The position numbers and the translations under genes were made by a program. This document shows positions 35,651-45,800 of a DNA stretch of 64,000 nucleotides, piece by piece (the first letter of the stretch is position 1; each line of letters starts with the position of its first letter). The notes beneath the pieces are model-generated. The model was not told where the DNA came from and ran no database searches. It saw only the letters and a list, made by a program, of their open reading frames with translations. Source of the stretch: Chromatiales bacterium (GTDB lineage Bacteria; Pseudomonadota; Gammaproteobacteria; UBA6429; Thiohalophilaceae); assembly GCA_027032075.1 (NCBI GenBank), contig JALVOC010000111.1, positions 40,699 to 104,698 on the forward strand, given 5' to 3'.

Positions 35651-36970
35651 ATGACCACATCCTGGGTAACCGAATTTTCCCGCTTCCTCTGGTTTGGGGG
35701 GATCGCAGCCTTGTTCGGTTTGCTGATTGGCCAGGTACTGGCGGTGCTGTTACTTTACACCCTGGCCTATCTGGGCTGGTATTTCTACAATCTGCGCCGC
35801 ATGGATCACTGGTTACGCAAGGGGAAAAAATACGCCCCGCCGGCAGCCAGTGGTTTATGGGGGGAGCTTTTCAACGAGATTTATTACCTGCAGCAGCGTA
35901 GCCGCAAGCGCAGCAAGCGCCTGGTGAAACTGTTGAACCGTTTTCGTGAAACCACCGGCGCCATGCCGGATGGCATCATCATTCTGAAAGAGCAGGGTGA
36001 GATTGAGTGGTGGAATGACTCGGCCCAGGCGTTGCTGAATCTCAAGTACCCTTCGGACGTGGGACAGCGAATGAGCAACCTCATTCGCCATCCCAGTTTT
36101 ATCGCCTATGTCAATGGCAAGAGCGACGAGCCGGATGTCACCATCGCCTCGCCGTTGAACGATCAGATCAAACTCAATATCCGCATCATTCCCTACGGCA
36201 AGGATCAGTCCCTCGTCATGATCCGTGATGTGACCGTGGTCCAGCAGGTTGAGCAGATGCGGCGGGATTTTGTCGCAAACATTTCACATGAGTTGCGCAC
36301 TCCGCTGACGGTAATGAGCGGTTTTATCGAAAGCCTGCAGGAAGAGATCCGGGACGATCCCCAGGTGGAGCGGGCGCTGCAGCTGATGGGGCAACAGACC
36401 CGGCGCATGCAGCAACTCACGGAGGATCTGATGCTGTTATCCAGTCTGGAAAACAGCAAGAACACCTCCAGACGGCAGGTTGTCAATGTGGCCAACATGC
36501 TTGCCAGTCTCAAGGAAGAGGCGGAGGTGTTGAGCGGTGAGCGGGGTCATACGATCCTGCTGGAAGCCGATGCCGAAGTGGCATTGCGTGGTGATCCGAA
36601 GGAGCTCGACAGTATTTTTTCCAACCTGGTGATCAATGCGGTCAACTATACACCCAAGGGAGGCGCGATCCGTATCCGCTGGTATGCGGACGAAAATGGC
36701 GCCCATTTCGAAGTGCATGACACCGGTGTTGGTATCGCCGGTCACCATATCCCGCGCCTCACCGAAAGGTTTTATCGTGTTGATGTCGGGCGTTCCCGCG
36801 CCACCGGTGGTTCCGGCCTGGGTCTGGCGATCGTCAAACACGCGATGCAGCAACACCGGGGTACTTTGCAGATCGACAGTGAAGTCGGGCGTGGCAGTAC
36901 CTTTATCTGCAATTTCCCGCCGGATCTGGTGGTTTACAAAAAAGACAAGGATCTGGATGAGACCGGTTAA
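35651..36970 (+). CDS. phoR: Phosphate regulon sensor histidine kinase PhoR
   Basis: A 439-residue inner-membrane kinase. Two closely spaced membrane segments (about 10-50) precede a PAS domain (about 95-200, with DGIIILKEQGEIEWWNDSAQALL). The H-box is NISHELRTPLTVMSGF near residue 213, and the ATPase domain has VINAVNYTPKGG, HDTGVGIAGHHIPRLTERFYRVD and GSGLGLAIVKH. It phosphorylates PhoB when phosphate is scarce and is inhibited through PstB and PhoU, all encoded here. Confidence 0.96.
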   Translation: MTTSWVTEFSRFLWFGGIAALFGLLIGQVLAVLLLYTLAYLGWYFYNLRRMDHWLRKGKKYAPPAASGLWGELFNEIYYLQQRSRKRSKRLVKLLNRFRETTGAMPDGIIILKEQGEIEWWNDSAQALLNLKYPSDVGQRMSNLIRHPSFIAYVNGKSDEPDVTIASPLNDQIKLNIRIIPYGKDQSLVMIRDVTVVQQVEQMRRDFVANISHELRTPLTVMSGFIESLQEEIRDDPQVERALQLMGQQTRRMQQLTEDLMLLSSLENSKNTSRRQVVNVANMLASLKEEAEVLSGERGHTILLEADAEVALRGDPKELDSIFSNLVINAVNYTPKGGAIRIRWYADENGAHFEVHDTGVGIAGHHIPRLTERFYRVDVGRSRATGGSGLGLAIVKHAMQQHRGTLQIDSEVGRGSTFICNFPPDLVVYKKDKDLDETG

Positions 36971-37004
36971 AGGGTCGCGTTTGCAGGTTGTGAGTATTGC
37001 CTGC

Positions 37005-37059
37005 CTGTCACAAAAGGGTCACATTGCATTCATGTTTTTGTCACACAATGATCATAAAG
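37005..37059 (+). promoter_or_regulatory. Array of five phased Pho-box units upstream of pstS
   Basis: Five 7-base units start exactly 11 bases apart at 37005, 37016, 37027, 37038 and 37049: CTGTCAC, GGGTCAC, CATTCAT, TTGTCAC, TGATCAT. This is the pattern of tandem PhoB dimers. The array ends about 43 bases before the pstS start, so it would sit over the promoter's -35 region. Confidence 0.8.
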
Positions 37060-37101
37060 TAACGTCTGATTATTTAAGGTATCCTGTGAGGAGAGAGTTC
37101 A

Positions 37102-38073
37102 ATGTTCAATAAAAAACTGGTGCTGGCGAGCCTGCTTGGTTTGTCCGCCGCAATCAGCCTGCCTGCAAATGCGGCTAAAGTTGATTCCAACATACCCGAT
37201 TACAAACGTACCAGCGGTGTTTCCGGTAACCTGAGCAGCGTCGGTTCCGATACCCTGGCCAACCTGATGACGCTGTGGGCGGAGGAGTACAAACGCCTCT
37301 ATCCCAATGTCAATATCCAGATCCAGGCCGCAGGTTCATCCACCGCACCACCTGCACTAATCGAAGGCACCTCCAATCTTGGTCCGATGAGCCGCAAGAT
37401 GAAGGCGAAGGAACTGCAGAAGTTTGAAGAAAAATTCGGTTACAAACCCACGCCCATTCGGGTGGCGCTGGACGCGCTGGCCGTTTATGTCAACAAGGAC
37501 AACCCGATCAAGGGATTGACCATTCCGCAGGTGGATGCGATTTTCTCCTCCACGCGCAAATGCGGTTATGACAAGGATATTCGCAAATGGGGTGATCTTG
37601 GCCTGGGCGGCAAGTGGAAAAGGCGCAAAATCCAGCTTTATGGACGCAACTCGGTATCCGGTACCTATGGCTACTTCAAGAAAAAAGCCCTGTGTAAAGG
37701 GGATTACAAAAACAGCGTCAATGAACAGCCGGGTTCCGCCTCGGTGGTGCAGTCGGTGACTTCCTCGCTGAATGGCATTGGTTATTCCGGTATCGGTTAC
37801 AAGACCTCCGGTGTGCGTGCCGTCCCCCTGGCGAAGAAAGCCGGCCGGCCTTTTGTCGAGGCAACCAGTGAAAATGCCATCAAGGGTAAATATCCGCTGG
37901 CCCGTTTTCTTTATATCTATGTCAACAAGCACCCAAACAAGCCCCTGCCGCCGCTGGAACGCGAGTTCATCAAGATGGTGCTCTCCAAGTCGGGCCAGCA
38001 GGTTGTCGTCAAGGATGGCTATATCCCGTTGCCGGCAAAGGTTTTGTCAAAGGAACTGGCAAAGCTTAAATAA
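37102..38073 (+). CDS. pstS: Phosphate-binding periplasmic protein PstS
   Basis: A 323-residue high-affinity phosphate receptor. A signal peptide (about 1-24, ending SLPANA) is followed by phosphate-binding motifs [25 protein letters not shown] and [17 protein letters not shown]. This is the longer PstS form with Cys pairs (RKCGYDKD and KALCKGD) found in many marine and sulfur-oxidising gammaproteobacteria. The ribosome site is GAGGAG. A terminator follows, so pstS can be made in excess over the permease genes. Confidence 0.95.
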   Translation: MFNKKLVLASLLGLSAAISLPANAAKVDSNIPDYKRTSGVSGNLSSVGSDTLANLMTLWAEEYKRLYPNVNIQIQAAGSSTAPPALIEGTSNLGPMSRKMKAKELQKFEEKFGYKPTPIRVALDALAVYVNKDNPIKGLTIPQVDAIFSSTRKCGYDKDIRKWGDLGLGGKWKRRKIQLYGRNSVSGTYGYFKKKALCKGDYKNSVNEQPGSASVVQSVTSSLNGIGYSGIGYKTSGVRAVPLAKKAGRPFVEATSENAIKGKYPLARFLYIYVNKHPNKPLPPLEREFIKMVLSKSGQQVVVKDGYIPLPAKVLSKELAKLK

Positions 38074-38100
38074 CAAACAGAAAAAACTGTCCTTGAACGA

Positions 38101-38126
38101 ACCCCGCTGTGGCGGGGTTTTTTTTT
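38101..38126 (+). terminator. Intrinsic terminator after pstS
   Basis: ACCCCGC and GCGGGGT arms around TGTG, followed by nine T residues, 27 bases beyond the pstS stop. It allows higher expression of pstS than of pstC-pstA-pstB. Confidence 0.92.
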
Positions 38127-38457
38127 GGCGGGCGCGCTTTTATCGGCGGGGCACACGCTGCTTCCGCTTGCTGACCCTGCCGGGGAAAGGCAGGCCGCGC
38201 TGAATCCTGCCAGCCGGTTTTGCCGGCAGGCCGCCATTTTGTCATCCCCCTGTCATATCGGACGGCTAATCTGCAAGTGAGCCAGGGAAGGAAAGGAATC
38301 GGCTCAAACGTATCATGGATGATAACTTTATGTTATTAAAGGGAAAATATGACGGCCGGTAAGACCGAAGGGGGGCCTTACCGGTTGTCACATTTCTGTC
38401 ATAATACCGGTCTATCCTGCACGCCTGGATCACCATTATGAGCCGAGTTCGTCACTT
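38127..38457 (+). promoter_or_regulatory. pstC upstream region with two Pho boxes
   Basis: About 330 bases with no real gene. It contains two PhoB-type sites with exact 11-base phasing: TTGTCAT (38239) with CTGTCAT (38250), and TTGTCAC (38385) with CTGTCAT (38396). Just before pstC an ATG at 38437 opens a seven-codon frame (MSRVRHL) whose stop overlaps the pstC start as ATGA; whether it is translated is unknown. Confidence 0.65.
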
Positions 38458-40695
38458 ATGAGCCAACCTGCAAATCCGCAACTGCTGCTTCGCTGGAGGA
38501 TGCTGAAGGACAGACTGGCGCGTTATGCCGTGACGCTCGGGGGACTCGGGGTGATCGCCGCGATCGTGCTGATCTTTGTTTACCTGGTTTTCGTGGTTCT
38601 GCCCATGTTCAAGCCGGCGGAGACACACAAGATCAGCAGCTACCCGCTGCAACAGCAGTCACAAACCCTCTACCTGGCGATGGAGGAGCAGGGCGAGATT
38701 GGCATGCAGGTGTTCCGCAGTGGCGTGCTGCGTTTTTTCCGCACCGAGGATGGCGCCACTCTCAAGGAGGTCGCCCTGCCGCTTCCCGCCGGTGTCAAGG
38801 TGATGAGCTTTGCCGAAGCCGATCCCGCCAGCGGGGTGCTGGCGATGGGCTTGTCCAACGGGCAGGTTCTGGTATTCAAGCACGTTTATCATGTCACATA
38901 TCCGAATGACCAGCGCCTGATCACACCGGCGGTGGAGTTTCCTCTGGGGGAGGCGCCTCTCAAGGTGGACGAAGATGAGCTGCCGCTGTTGAAACTGGCA
39001 CTGCAACTGGACGAGGAGCAGCTCACCCTGGCGGCAGTGACCCCCGATCAACGTATTATCCTGCAGCATCTGGCAAAAGAGGAAAGCTTGCTGGAGGATG
39101 AGGTGAGCTGGCAGGCAACCACTTTACTGGTGCCGCACCCGCGCGACGAGGTGAAATACCTGTTGCTCGACAAACAGCAGCGTGACTTGTTTGTCGCCAC
39201 CGCCAATGGCGAACTCAGTTTTTACGACATCAGTGACTGGGAAGAGGAACCCGCGCTGGTGCAGCATTTACCATTGATTGAGGGACGCCAGCAACTGACC
39301 TCACTGACGTTCCTTATCGGGGACATCTCACTGCTGGTGGGTTCATCGGATGGCACCATCGCCCAATGGTTTCCGGTAAGAGGGGAAGGGGGGAAGCGCG
39401 TCCTCACCCATATTCGGGATTTTGATGATTTGAAGACCCAGGTCAACGCCATTGTGCCCGAACAGCAACGGAAGGGATTTATTGCAGTGGACGCCAGCGG
39501 CAAAATGGGTGTCTTCCACTCCACCTCACATCGTACCCTGATTGTCGAACCGGTCTCCAGCCAGGCGATACGCCACATTGGCCTGAGTCCCCGGGCGGAT
39601 GCGGTGCTGTTGCAGGACAGCGAGCGGATATATTTTTATCGTATCGAGAATGAGTATCCCGAGATTTCCTGGTCCTCCCTCTGGGGCAAGGTATGGTACG
39701 AGAGTTATCCGCAGCCCGATTACATCTGGCAGTCATCCTCATCGAGCAATGACTTTGAACCCAAACTGAGTCTGGTGCCGCTCTCCTATGGCACCCTCAA
39801 GGCGGCGTTTTATGCCATGTTGATCGCCATCCCGCTTTCGATCATGGGCGCTATTTTTACCGCGCATTTCATGTCCTCACGCATGCGCCAGATGGTCAAG
39901 CCGACGATTGAAATCATGGAGGCCCTGCCGACGGTGATCCTCGGATTCCTCGCCGGCCTGTGGCTTGCGCCGTTCGTCGAATCCCATCTTCCGGGGATTT
40001 TTTCCCTGCTGATTTTGATGCCACTGGGCTTGTTGTTTGCCGCCTGGACATGGAGCGTTTTGCCTTCTGCGATTCGCCACCGGGTTCCCGACGGTTGGGA
40101 AGCTGCGTTATTGATACCCGTCGTGATAATTATCGGTTATGTGAGTGTGTCGCTAAGCCCTGTGCTGGAAACCCATTTGTTTGGCGGTGATGTTCGTATC
40201 TGGCTCAGCCATGAGCTGGGAATTGAATATGATCAACGCAACGCCCTGGTGGTGGGGCTGGCAATGGGGTTTGCCGTGATCCCCACGATTTTTTCGATTA
40301 CCGAAGATGCCATTTTTGCAGTGCCGAAGCATTTGGTGCAGGGATCGCTGGCGTTGGGCGCCACTCCCTGGCAGACGATGATGCGGGTGGTGCTGTTAAC
40401 CGCAAGTCCGGGAATTTTTTCTGCTGTGATGATTGGCCTGGGGCGTGCTGTCGGGGAGACGATGATCGTGCTGATGGCAACGGGCAATACCCCGGTGATG
40501 GATTTCAGCGTGTTCGAAGGAATGCGGACTCTCTCCGCCAATATCGCCGTGGAAATACCCGAGTCGGAAGTCGGCAGCACCCACTACCGGGTTCTGTTTC
40601 TCGCGGCAGTGGTGCTGTTTATGTTTACTTTTATTTTCAATACCGCAGCCGAAATGGTACGTCAGCGTCTGCGCAAACGTTACGGCAATTTATAG
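38458..40695 (+). CDS. pstC: Phosphate ABC transporter permease PstC, long form
   Basis: A 745-residue permease, about twice the E. coli length. One N-terminal membrane helix (about 24-45) is followed by a roughly 380-residue periplasmic domain with beta-propeller-like stretches (EVALPLPAGVKVMSFAEADP). The six-helix permease core occupies the last 300 residues, with the inner-membrane coupling loop ALGATPWQTMMRVVLLTASPGI. The long form is known from Pseudomonas and relatives. The function of the extra domain is not established. Stop to pstA is 80 bases. Confidence 0.92.
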   Translation: MSQPANPQLLLRWRMLKDRLARYAVTLGGLGVIAAIVLIFVYLVFVVLPMFKPAETHKISSYPLQQQSQTLYLAMEEQGEIGMQVFRSGVLRFFRTEDGATLKEVALPLPAGVKVMSFAEADPASGVLAMGLSNGQVLVFKHVYHVTYPNDQRLITPAVEFPLGEAPLKVDEDELPLLKLALQLDEEQLTLAAVTPDQRIILQHLAKEESLLEDEVSWQATTLLVPHPRDEVKYLLLDKQQRDLFVATANGELSFYDISDWEEEPALVQHLPLIEGRQQLTSLTFLIGDISLLVGSSDGTIAQWFPVRGEGGKRVLTHIRDFDDLKTQVNAIVPEQQRKGFIAVDASGKMGVFHSTSHRTLIVEPVSSQAIRHIGLSPRADAVLLQDSERIYFYRIENEYPEISWSSLWGKVWYESYPQPDYIWQSSSSSNDFEPKLSLVPLSYGTLKAAFYAMLIAIPLSIMGAIFTAHFMSSRMRQMVKPTIEIMEALPTVILGFLAGLWLAPFVESHLPGIFSLLILMPLGLLFAAWTWSVLPSAIRHRVPDGWEAALLIPVVIIIGYVSVSLSPVLETHLFGGDVRIWLSHELGIEYDQRNALVVGLAMGFAVIPTIFSITEDAIFAVPKHLVQGSLALGATPWQTMMRVVLLTASPGIFSAVMIGLGRAVGETMIVLMATGNTPVMDFSVFEGMRTLSANIAVEIPESEVGSTHYRVLFLAAVVLFMFTFIFNTAAEMVRQRLRKRYGNL

Positions 40696-40775
40696 GCAAC
40701 CTTCTTCGCAAATGCAGTGAGATGATTTTGCAAGTGACTCATAAAACAATGGCCAACAGGGGTTAGAAATTTGCC

Positions 40776-42437
40776 ATGCGTCAACATACGGTAAAATGGC
40801 TGAAGAGTGGTGATCCCTGGATCTGGTTGAATGCCGGGGCGGTAAGCATCAGTTTGATCATGGTGCTGGGACTATTGCTGCTTATTCTGGTGCGCGGCAT
40901 GGGATACTTCTGGCCCTCCGATGTGCTGGATGCCAAATACCGGCAAGCCAATGGAGAAGTGATACGGCTGATCGGCGAGATCGACAGCAAGGAGATCATT
41001 CCTGCGGCCAATGCAAGGGACAACGGCTATGACATCAAGGGCGAGGAGGAACTCGTCCGCTATCTGATGAAAGTGGGTAACCGCGATGTTTATGGTAATG
41101 ATTTTAAACTTGTGCTCAAGATTTTCCTTACCGATATCACCTACCCCGAAGATTTGATAGCAGTGGAACGGCGTGAGTGGGGGAATGCCTACGGTTATCT
41201 CAAGGCGGTAAAGGAAAACGGCAAGGTGGTGGCAGAGGGTAAAGCCGCGCAACAGGAACTTGCGGCAAGAATCGAGCGCGCCGTCGTGTTGTTCAAGCAA
41301 ATCCGTGATATCCAGAAGCATGACATCGGAGCGATCAACTACCAGCTGGAACGCCTGCGGCTGAAAAAACGCCGTTTGGAACTGGATGGCGTCAAGGATC
41401 CCGCCCCCTACGCTGCCATCGAGAAACAGCGCCAGGCGATTCAAAAGGAATACGAGCAGCACCGTAAACAAATGGCGGTGCTGTCCGAGCGCATCCGGCG
41501 TGACAGCATGCAGATTGAGACCATGACCGGGCAAATGGTCGAAATCCCGTTGCAAAAAGTGGTACGGGCCTATTATCCAAACGCCATGGGCGTCTGGGGC
41601 AAGCTGGGTTTCTATGTCAGTAAATTATGGGAGTTCGTCAGTGATGAACCCCGTGAGGCGAATACCGAAGGGGGCATTTTCCCGGCGATATTTGGTACGG
41701 TTTTGATGGTGATGATAATGTCAGTCATCGTCACCCCCCTGGGAGTGGTCGCCGCTGTCTATTTGCGCGAGTATGCAAAGCAGGGGCTTGTCATTCGGCT
41801 CATCCGCATTGCGGTAAACAACCTCGCCGGTGTGCCCTCGATCGTTTACGGTGTCTTCGGCCTGGGGTTCTTTGTCTATTTCCTGGGGGGGAACATCGAT
41901 GCCCTGTTTTTCCCGGAAGCGCAACCGGCGCCAACCTTCGGCACGCCGGGCATCCTCTGGTCCTCGCTCACCCTTGCACTCTTAACCCTGCCGGTGGTGA
42001 TTGTCGCGACGGAAGAGGGGCTGGCGCGGATTCCACGCGCAGTGCGTGAAGGCAGCCTGGCATTGGGAGCCAGCAAGCTGGAAACCCTGTGGCGTATCGT
42101 ATTGCCGATGGCGTCGCCGGCGATGATGACCGGGCTGATCCTCGCGGTGGCGCGCGCAGCGGGAGAGGTGGCTCCGCTGATGCTGGTGGGCGTGGTGAAG
42201 ATGGCGCCAACGTTGCCGCTGGACGGTAATTTCCCCTATTTACATGTGGAACGCAAATTTATGCATCTGGGCTTCCATATTTATGATGTCGGTTTTCAAA
42301 GCCCCAATGTCGAGGCAGCCAGGCCGTTGGTGTATGCCACTTCGTTGTTGTTGATTCTGGTGATTGTCGTACTCAATCTGGCCGCAATTCATATCCGCAA
42401 CAACTTGCGAGAAAAATACCGTTCGCTGGAACATTGA
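40776..42437 (+). CDS. pstA: Phosphate ABC transporter permease PstA, long form
   Basis: A 553-residue permease. After a first membrane helix (about 20-45) comes an extracytoplasmic insertion of about 230 residues containing a charged coiled-coil part (QLERLRLKKRRLELDGVKD, RKQMAVLSERIRRDSMQIE). The permease core follows with AGVPSIVYGVFGLGFFVYFL and ALGASKLETLWRIVLPMASP as coupling loop. It pairs with PstC to form the channel. The insertion is typical of this lineage. The start is ATG at 40776. Confidence 0.93.
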   Translation: MRQHTVKWLKSGDPWIWLNAGAVSISLIMVLGLLLLILVRGMGYFWPSDVLDAKYRQANGEVIRLIGEIDSKEIIPAANARDNGYDIKGEEELVRYLMKVGNRDVYGNDFKLVLKIFLTDITYPEDLIAVERREWGNAYGYLKAVKENGKVVAEGKAAQQELAARIERAVVLFKQIRDIQKHDIGAINYQLERLRLKKRRLELDGVKDPAPYAAIEKQRQAIQKEYEQHRKQMAVLSERIRRDSMQIETMTGQMVEIPLQKVVRAYYPNAMGVWGKLGFYVSKLWEFVSDEPREANTEGGIFPAIFGTVLMVMIMSVIVTPLGVVAAVYLREYAKQGLVIRLIRIAVNNLAGVPSIVYGVFGLGFFVYFLGGNIDALFFPEAQPAPTFGTPGILWSSLTLALLTLPVVIVATEEGLARIPRAVREGSLALGASKLETLWRIVLPMASPAMMTGLILAVARAAGEVAPLMLVGVVKMAPTLPLDGNFPYLHVERKFMHLGFHIYDVGFQSPNVEAARPLVYATSLLLILVIVVLNLAAIHIRNNLREKYRSLEH

Positions 42438-42452
42438 ATAAGAGAAACCAAG

Positions 42453-43301
42453 ATGACTGAAGCAACCGAACAAAAGGTTCCCCTGACTCATGCGATCAAC
42501 ATTGAAGAGCTTGGTCGCCCGGAAACGTCTGCGGTGGAGGATGATGCCGACATTGCCCTGAAAGTCACTGATCTCAATCTTTATTATGCGGAAAAACAGG
42601 CATTGAAAAATATCAATCTGGAAATTCCGCGCAAACGGGTGACCGCCTTTATCGGCCCGAGTGGTTGCGGTAAATCCACCTTGTTGCGCTGTTTTAACCG
42701 CATGAATGATCTGGTGGACAATGTCCGCATCGAGGGGTTGATTACCCTGGATGGCGAAGACATTCACAACAAATCGATTAACGTGGCGGAATTACGCCGT
42801 CGTGTCGGCATGGTGTTCCAGAAACCCAACCCGTTTCCAAAGAGTATCTATGAAAACGTCGCTTACGGCCTGCGCATTCTGGGCGTGAAGGACAAGCGGC
42901 AAATCGACGAACGGGTGGAAAATGCGCTGCGTGGTGCGGCGTTATGGGATGAGGTCAAGGATCGTCTGCAGGACAACGCCCTCGGCCTCTCCGGTGGGCA
43001 GCAGCAGCGACTTGTGATCGCCCGCGCAATTGCGGTGGAGCCGGAAGTGTTATTATTGGATGAGCCTGCTTCGGCGCTGGATCCGTTATCCACGCTGAAG
43101 ATCGAGGAACTGATCTACGAACTCAAGGATAAATACACCATTGTGATCGTGACCCACAACATGCAGCAGGCGGCACGTGTTTCGGATTACACCGCATTTT
43201 TGTACATGGGTGAACTGGTGGAACATGGCGATACCAAAACCCTCTTCACCAATCCGCGCCGAAAAGAGACAGAGGATTATATTACCGGGCGATATGGTTG
43301 A
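42453..43301 (+). CDS. pstB: Phosphate ABC transporter ATP-binding protein PstB
   Basis: A 282-residue ATPase with Walker [10 protein letters not shown] near residue 71, signature [14 protein letters not shown], and Walker [15 protein letters not shown]. An extra N-terminal tail of about 30 residues precedes the core. It energises phosphate import and, with PhoU, passes the phosphate status to PhoR. It begins 15 bases after pstA. Confidence 0.97.
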   Translation: MTEATEQKVPLTHAINIEELGRPETSAVEDDADIALKVTDLNLYYAEKQALKNINLEIPRKRVTAFIGPSGCGKSTLLRCFNRMNDLVDNVRIEGLITLDGEDIHNKSINVAELRRRVGMVFQKPNPFPKSIYENVAYGLRILGVKDKRQIDERVENALRGAALWDEVKDRLQDNALGLSGGQQQRLVIARAIAVEPEVLLLDEPASALDPLSTLKIEELIYELKDKYTIVIVTHNMQQAARVSDYTAFLYMGELVEHGDTKTLFTNPRRKETEDYITGRYG

Positions 43302-43378
43302 TGTGTTCACCACTTGTAAATGAACGGTATATTTTTAATACTTGATTAAATCGTATGTGACAAAGAGAAGGTTTGCTT

Positions 43379-44098
43379 ATGGAAAACACCAAACTTGGAC
43401 ATCATATCTCCCAGCAGTTTGAGGAAGAGCTGCAGGACATCCGCACACGTGTGATGACCATGGGCGGCTTGGTGGAAAAACAGTTGTCCGATGCACTCAT
43501 GGCGCTGAGCGATATGAACAGCGAACTGGCGGAAGTTGTCGTCACAAACGATTACAAGATAAATGCACTGGAAGTTTCCATTGACGAGGAGTGCACCCAG
43601 ATCCTGGCACGCCGCCAGCCGACCGCAAGCGATCTGCGGCTGGTGATTGCCGTTATCAAAACAATTACCGATCTGGAGCGCATTGGTGATGAAGCGGAAC
43701 GGGTTGCGCGCATGGCGCTGCATTTCGCCGAAGCCGGGGGGGATCGCAAAATGCTGGTTGGCATTCTTCATCTGGGTGAACTGGTACGGGGCATGTTGCA
43801 CGGTGCGCTGGATGCTTTCGCCCGTATGGATACCGAAGCCGCGATCAACGTGGCGCGTGAAGATCCCAAGGCGGATCGTGAATACGAAAGCATTTTGCGT
43901 GAGCTGATCACTTACATGATGGAGGATCCCCGGGCTATCCCGAATGTGGTCAATATCATGTGGTCCGCACGTGCGCTGGAACGTATCGGTGACCGTGCCA
44001 GAAATATTTGTGAATATGTGATCTACCTGGTGAAAGGCAAGGACGTGCGTCATACCAGCCTGGACAAGGTGGAATCCGAGGCGCGCAACAGGAAATAG
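43379..44098 (+). CDS. phoU: Phosphate signalling and transport regulator PhoU
   Basis: A 239-residue all-helical protein made of two similar three-helix bundles, each with the metal-binding PhoU motif (ADLRLVIAVIKTITDLERIGDEAERVAR-type and IMWSARALERIGDRARNICEYVIY). It restrains PhoR and Pst activity when phosphate is plentiful. ATG at 43379 with AGAGAAGG seven bases upstream is preferred to a TTG two codons before. Confidence 0.96.
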   Translation: MENTKLGHHISQQFEEELQDIRTRVMTMGGLVEKQLSDALMALSDMNSELAEVVVTNDYKINALEVSIDEECTQILARRQPTASDLRLVIAVIKTITDLERIGDEAERVARMALHFAEAGGDRKMLVGILHLGELVRGMLHGALDAFARMDTEAAINVAREDPKADREYESILRELITYMMEDPRAIPNVVNIMWSARALERIGDRARNICEYVIYLVKGKDVRHTSLDKVESEARNRK

Positions 44099-44136
44099 CT
44101 CCGTAACCTCAGTGTCCTGATATTCGAAACGCGTCT

Positions 44137-44721
44137 TTAGTGTTGCGAGCGGAATTTGCTCCAGTATTTTGCCTCCGCGGCGTTGGGGGTTTGCCCGAAC
44201 AGCCCTTGTGAATAGGTTTTAATCAAGGCCTCAACGGCATTCTGGTTGCCCTGGCGGGCGGCTTTTTTCCACCAGGCAATCGCGGCGAGGACATCTTTAT
44301 CGGTGCCGTTGCCATAGGCGAGCATCACGCCATAATTGTATTGGGATTCGGCATGACCATATTCAGCCGCCTGTTTCCACCAGTAGAGCGCATCTTTCTT
44401 GCTCGGATAACCGGCCTCCCTGTCCAGGTACATCACCCCCAGGTTGTAGGCAGCATCTGCACTGCCGTAGGATGCCGCCTGTTTGAACCATTTCATCGCG
44501 GTGCGGGGTGATTTTTTCACCCCCAGGCCGTTTTTGTACAGCAGCCCGAGATTGAACATCGCATCGGCATCATTTTTTTTTGCCAGCGGCAGCCAGTACT
44601 TCATTGCCGTCTGATAGTCCCCCGCTTCATAGGCACGATAGCCCTCTTCCAGCGCACCGGCACCGACAGAGAGGGTCAAAAAAAGACAGACAGTGATGAG
44701 GGACAGCTGGCCTCGTTGCAT
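44137..44721 (-). CDS. Exported Sel1-repeat protein
   Basis: A 194-residue protein with a signal peptide (about 1-23) and four Sel1-like repeats, each with the A..W....A..G...A..NLG pattern (for example DADAMFNLGLLYKNGLGVKK and AAEYGHAESQYNYGVMLAYG). Sel1 repeats form helical scaffolds for protein contacts in the periplasm or envelope. The partner is unknown. It lies downstream of argF on the same strand, 137 bases away. Confidence 0.85.
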   Translation of the reverse strand: MQRGQLSLITVCLFLTLSVGAGALEEGYRAYEAGDYQTAMKYWLPLAKKNDADAMFNLGLLYKNGLGVKKSPRTAMKWFKQAASYGSADAAYNLGVMYLDREAGYPSKKDALYWWKQAAEYGHAESQYNYGVMLAYGNGTDKDVLAAIAWWKKAARQGNQNAVEALIKTYSQGLFGQTPNAAEAKYWSKFRSQH

Positions 44722-44858
44722 GGCTTATCCGGAAAAAGTTATGGCTACGGGTAAACTTATCGGCCGCCAGGCCGGATAACTTTATTACAGCGGGCTATCT
44801 GCCCGTTGGTCCGGGGTGATCAGCCGCGCCGAAGCGGGCGTTTTGCCATGCGGTTATT

Positions 44859-45764
44859 TCATTGGTCGAGCAGCAGGTATTCGAGCAACGCCTTCTGGCT
44901 GTGCAGGCGGTTTTCCGCTGCATCCCAGACGACGCTCTGCGGGCCGTCAATCACCCCGGCTGCGACCTCTTCACCGCGGTGGGCGGGTAAACAGTGAGTG
45001 AACAGCGCATCCTTTCTGGCTTCGGCCATCAGGCTTTCGTTCACCTGGAAGCCGGCAAAGCTCTTTTCACGCTGGGCCTGTTCCTCTTCCTGGCCCATAC
45101 TGGCCCAGACATCGGTGGCAATCAGATCGGCGTTTTGCGCGGCTTCCCGCGGATCGTGGCAAAAGTAAATGCGATCGCCTGCTGCCTGCAGAATATCAGC
45201 ATCGGGCTCATAGCCTTCGGGGGTGGCGATGCGCAGCCGGAAATCAAACTGGCGGGCAGCATTGATATAGGAGTGGCACATGTTATTGCCATCCCCAATC
45301 CAGGCGATGGTTCTGCCTTTGATTTCACCACGGTGTTCGACAAAAGTCTGGATATCCGCCAGCAGTTGGCAGGGGTGGAACATATCGGTAAGCGCGTTGA
45401 TCACCGGTACGGTGGAATAGGCGGCAAAGCGCTCGATGTTTTCATGCGCGTAGGTACGGATCATTACGATATCCACCATGCGGGAGAGTACCCGCGCGCT
45501 GTCCTCGATCGGCTCACCACGGCCGAGCTGGGTGTCGCGGGGCGAGAGAAAAATGGCATGACCGCCGAAGTGGGCCATGGCGGTTTCAAACGAGACACGG
45601 GTGCGGGTCGAGGATTTGTCGAAAATCATCCCCATTACCTTGCCGTGTAACAGTTCATGGGGTTCGCCCTTTTTCTGCATCGCCTTGAGCTCGATTGCGC
45701 GTTGTACAAGACGGTTCAGGTTTTCGGGATCAATGTCCAGTAAAGTCAGAAAGTGTCGGATCAT
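44859..45764 (-). CDS. argF: Ornithine carbamoyltransferase ArgF
   Basis: A 301-residue enzyme that makes citrulline from ornithine and carbamoyl phosphate. The carbamoyl-phosphate site is [13 protein letters not shown] near residue 49, with HPCQLLADI near residue 130 and the ornithine/active-site motif [13 protein letters not shown] near residue 255. It follows argD by 36 bases on the minus strand. Confidence 0.96.
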   Translation of the reverse strand: MIRHFLTLLDIDPENLNRLVQRAIELKAMQKKGEPHELLHGKVMGMIFDKSSTRTRVSFETAMAHFGGHAIFLSPRDTQLGRGEPIEDSARVLSRMVDIVMIRTYAHENIERFAAYSTVPVINALTDMFHPCQLLADIQTFVEHRGEIKGRTIAWIGDGNNMCHSYINAARQFDFRLRIATPEGYEPDADILQAAGDRIYFCHDPREAAQNADLIATDVWASMGQEEEQAQREKSFAGFQVNESLMAEARKDALFTHCLPAHRGEEVAAGVIDGPQSVVWDAAENRLHSQKALLEYLLLDQ

Positions 45765-45800
45765 GATATTTGGTCCTCAGATAGGGTGAGGCGCGGGTGA

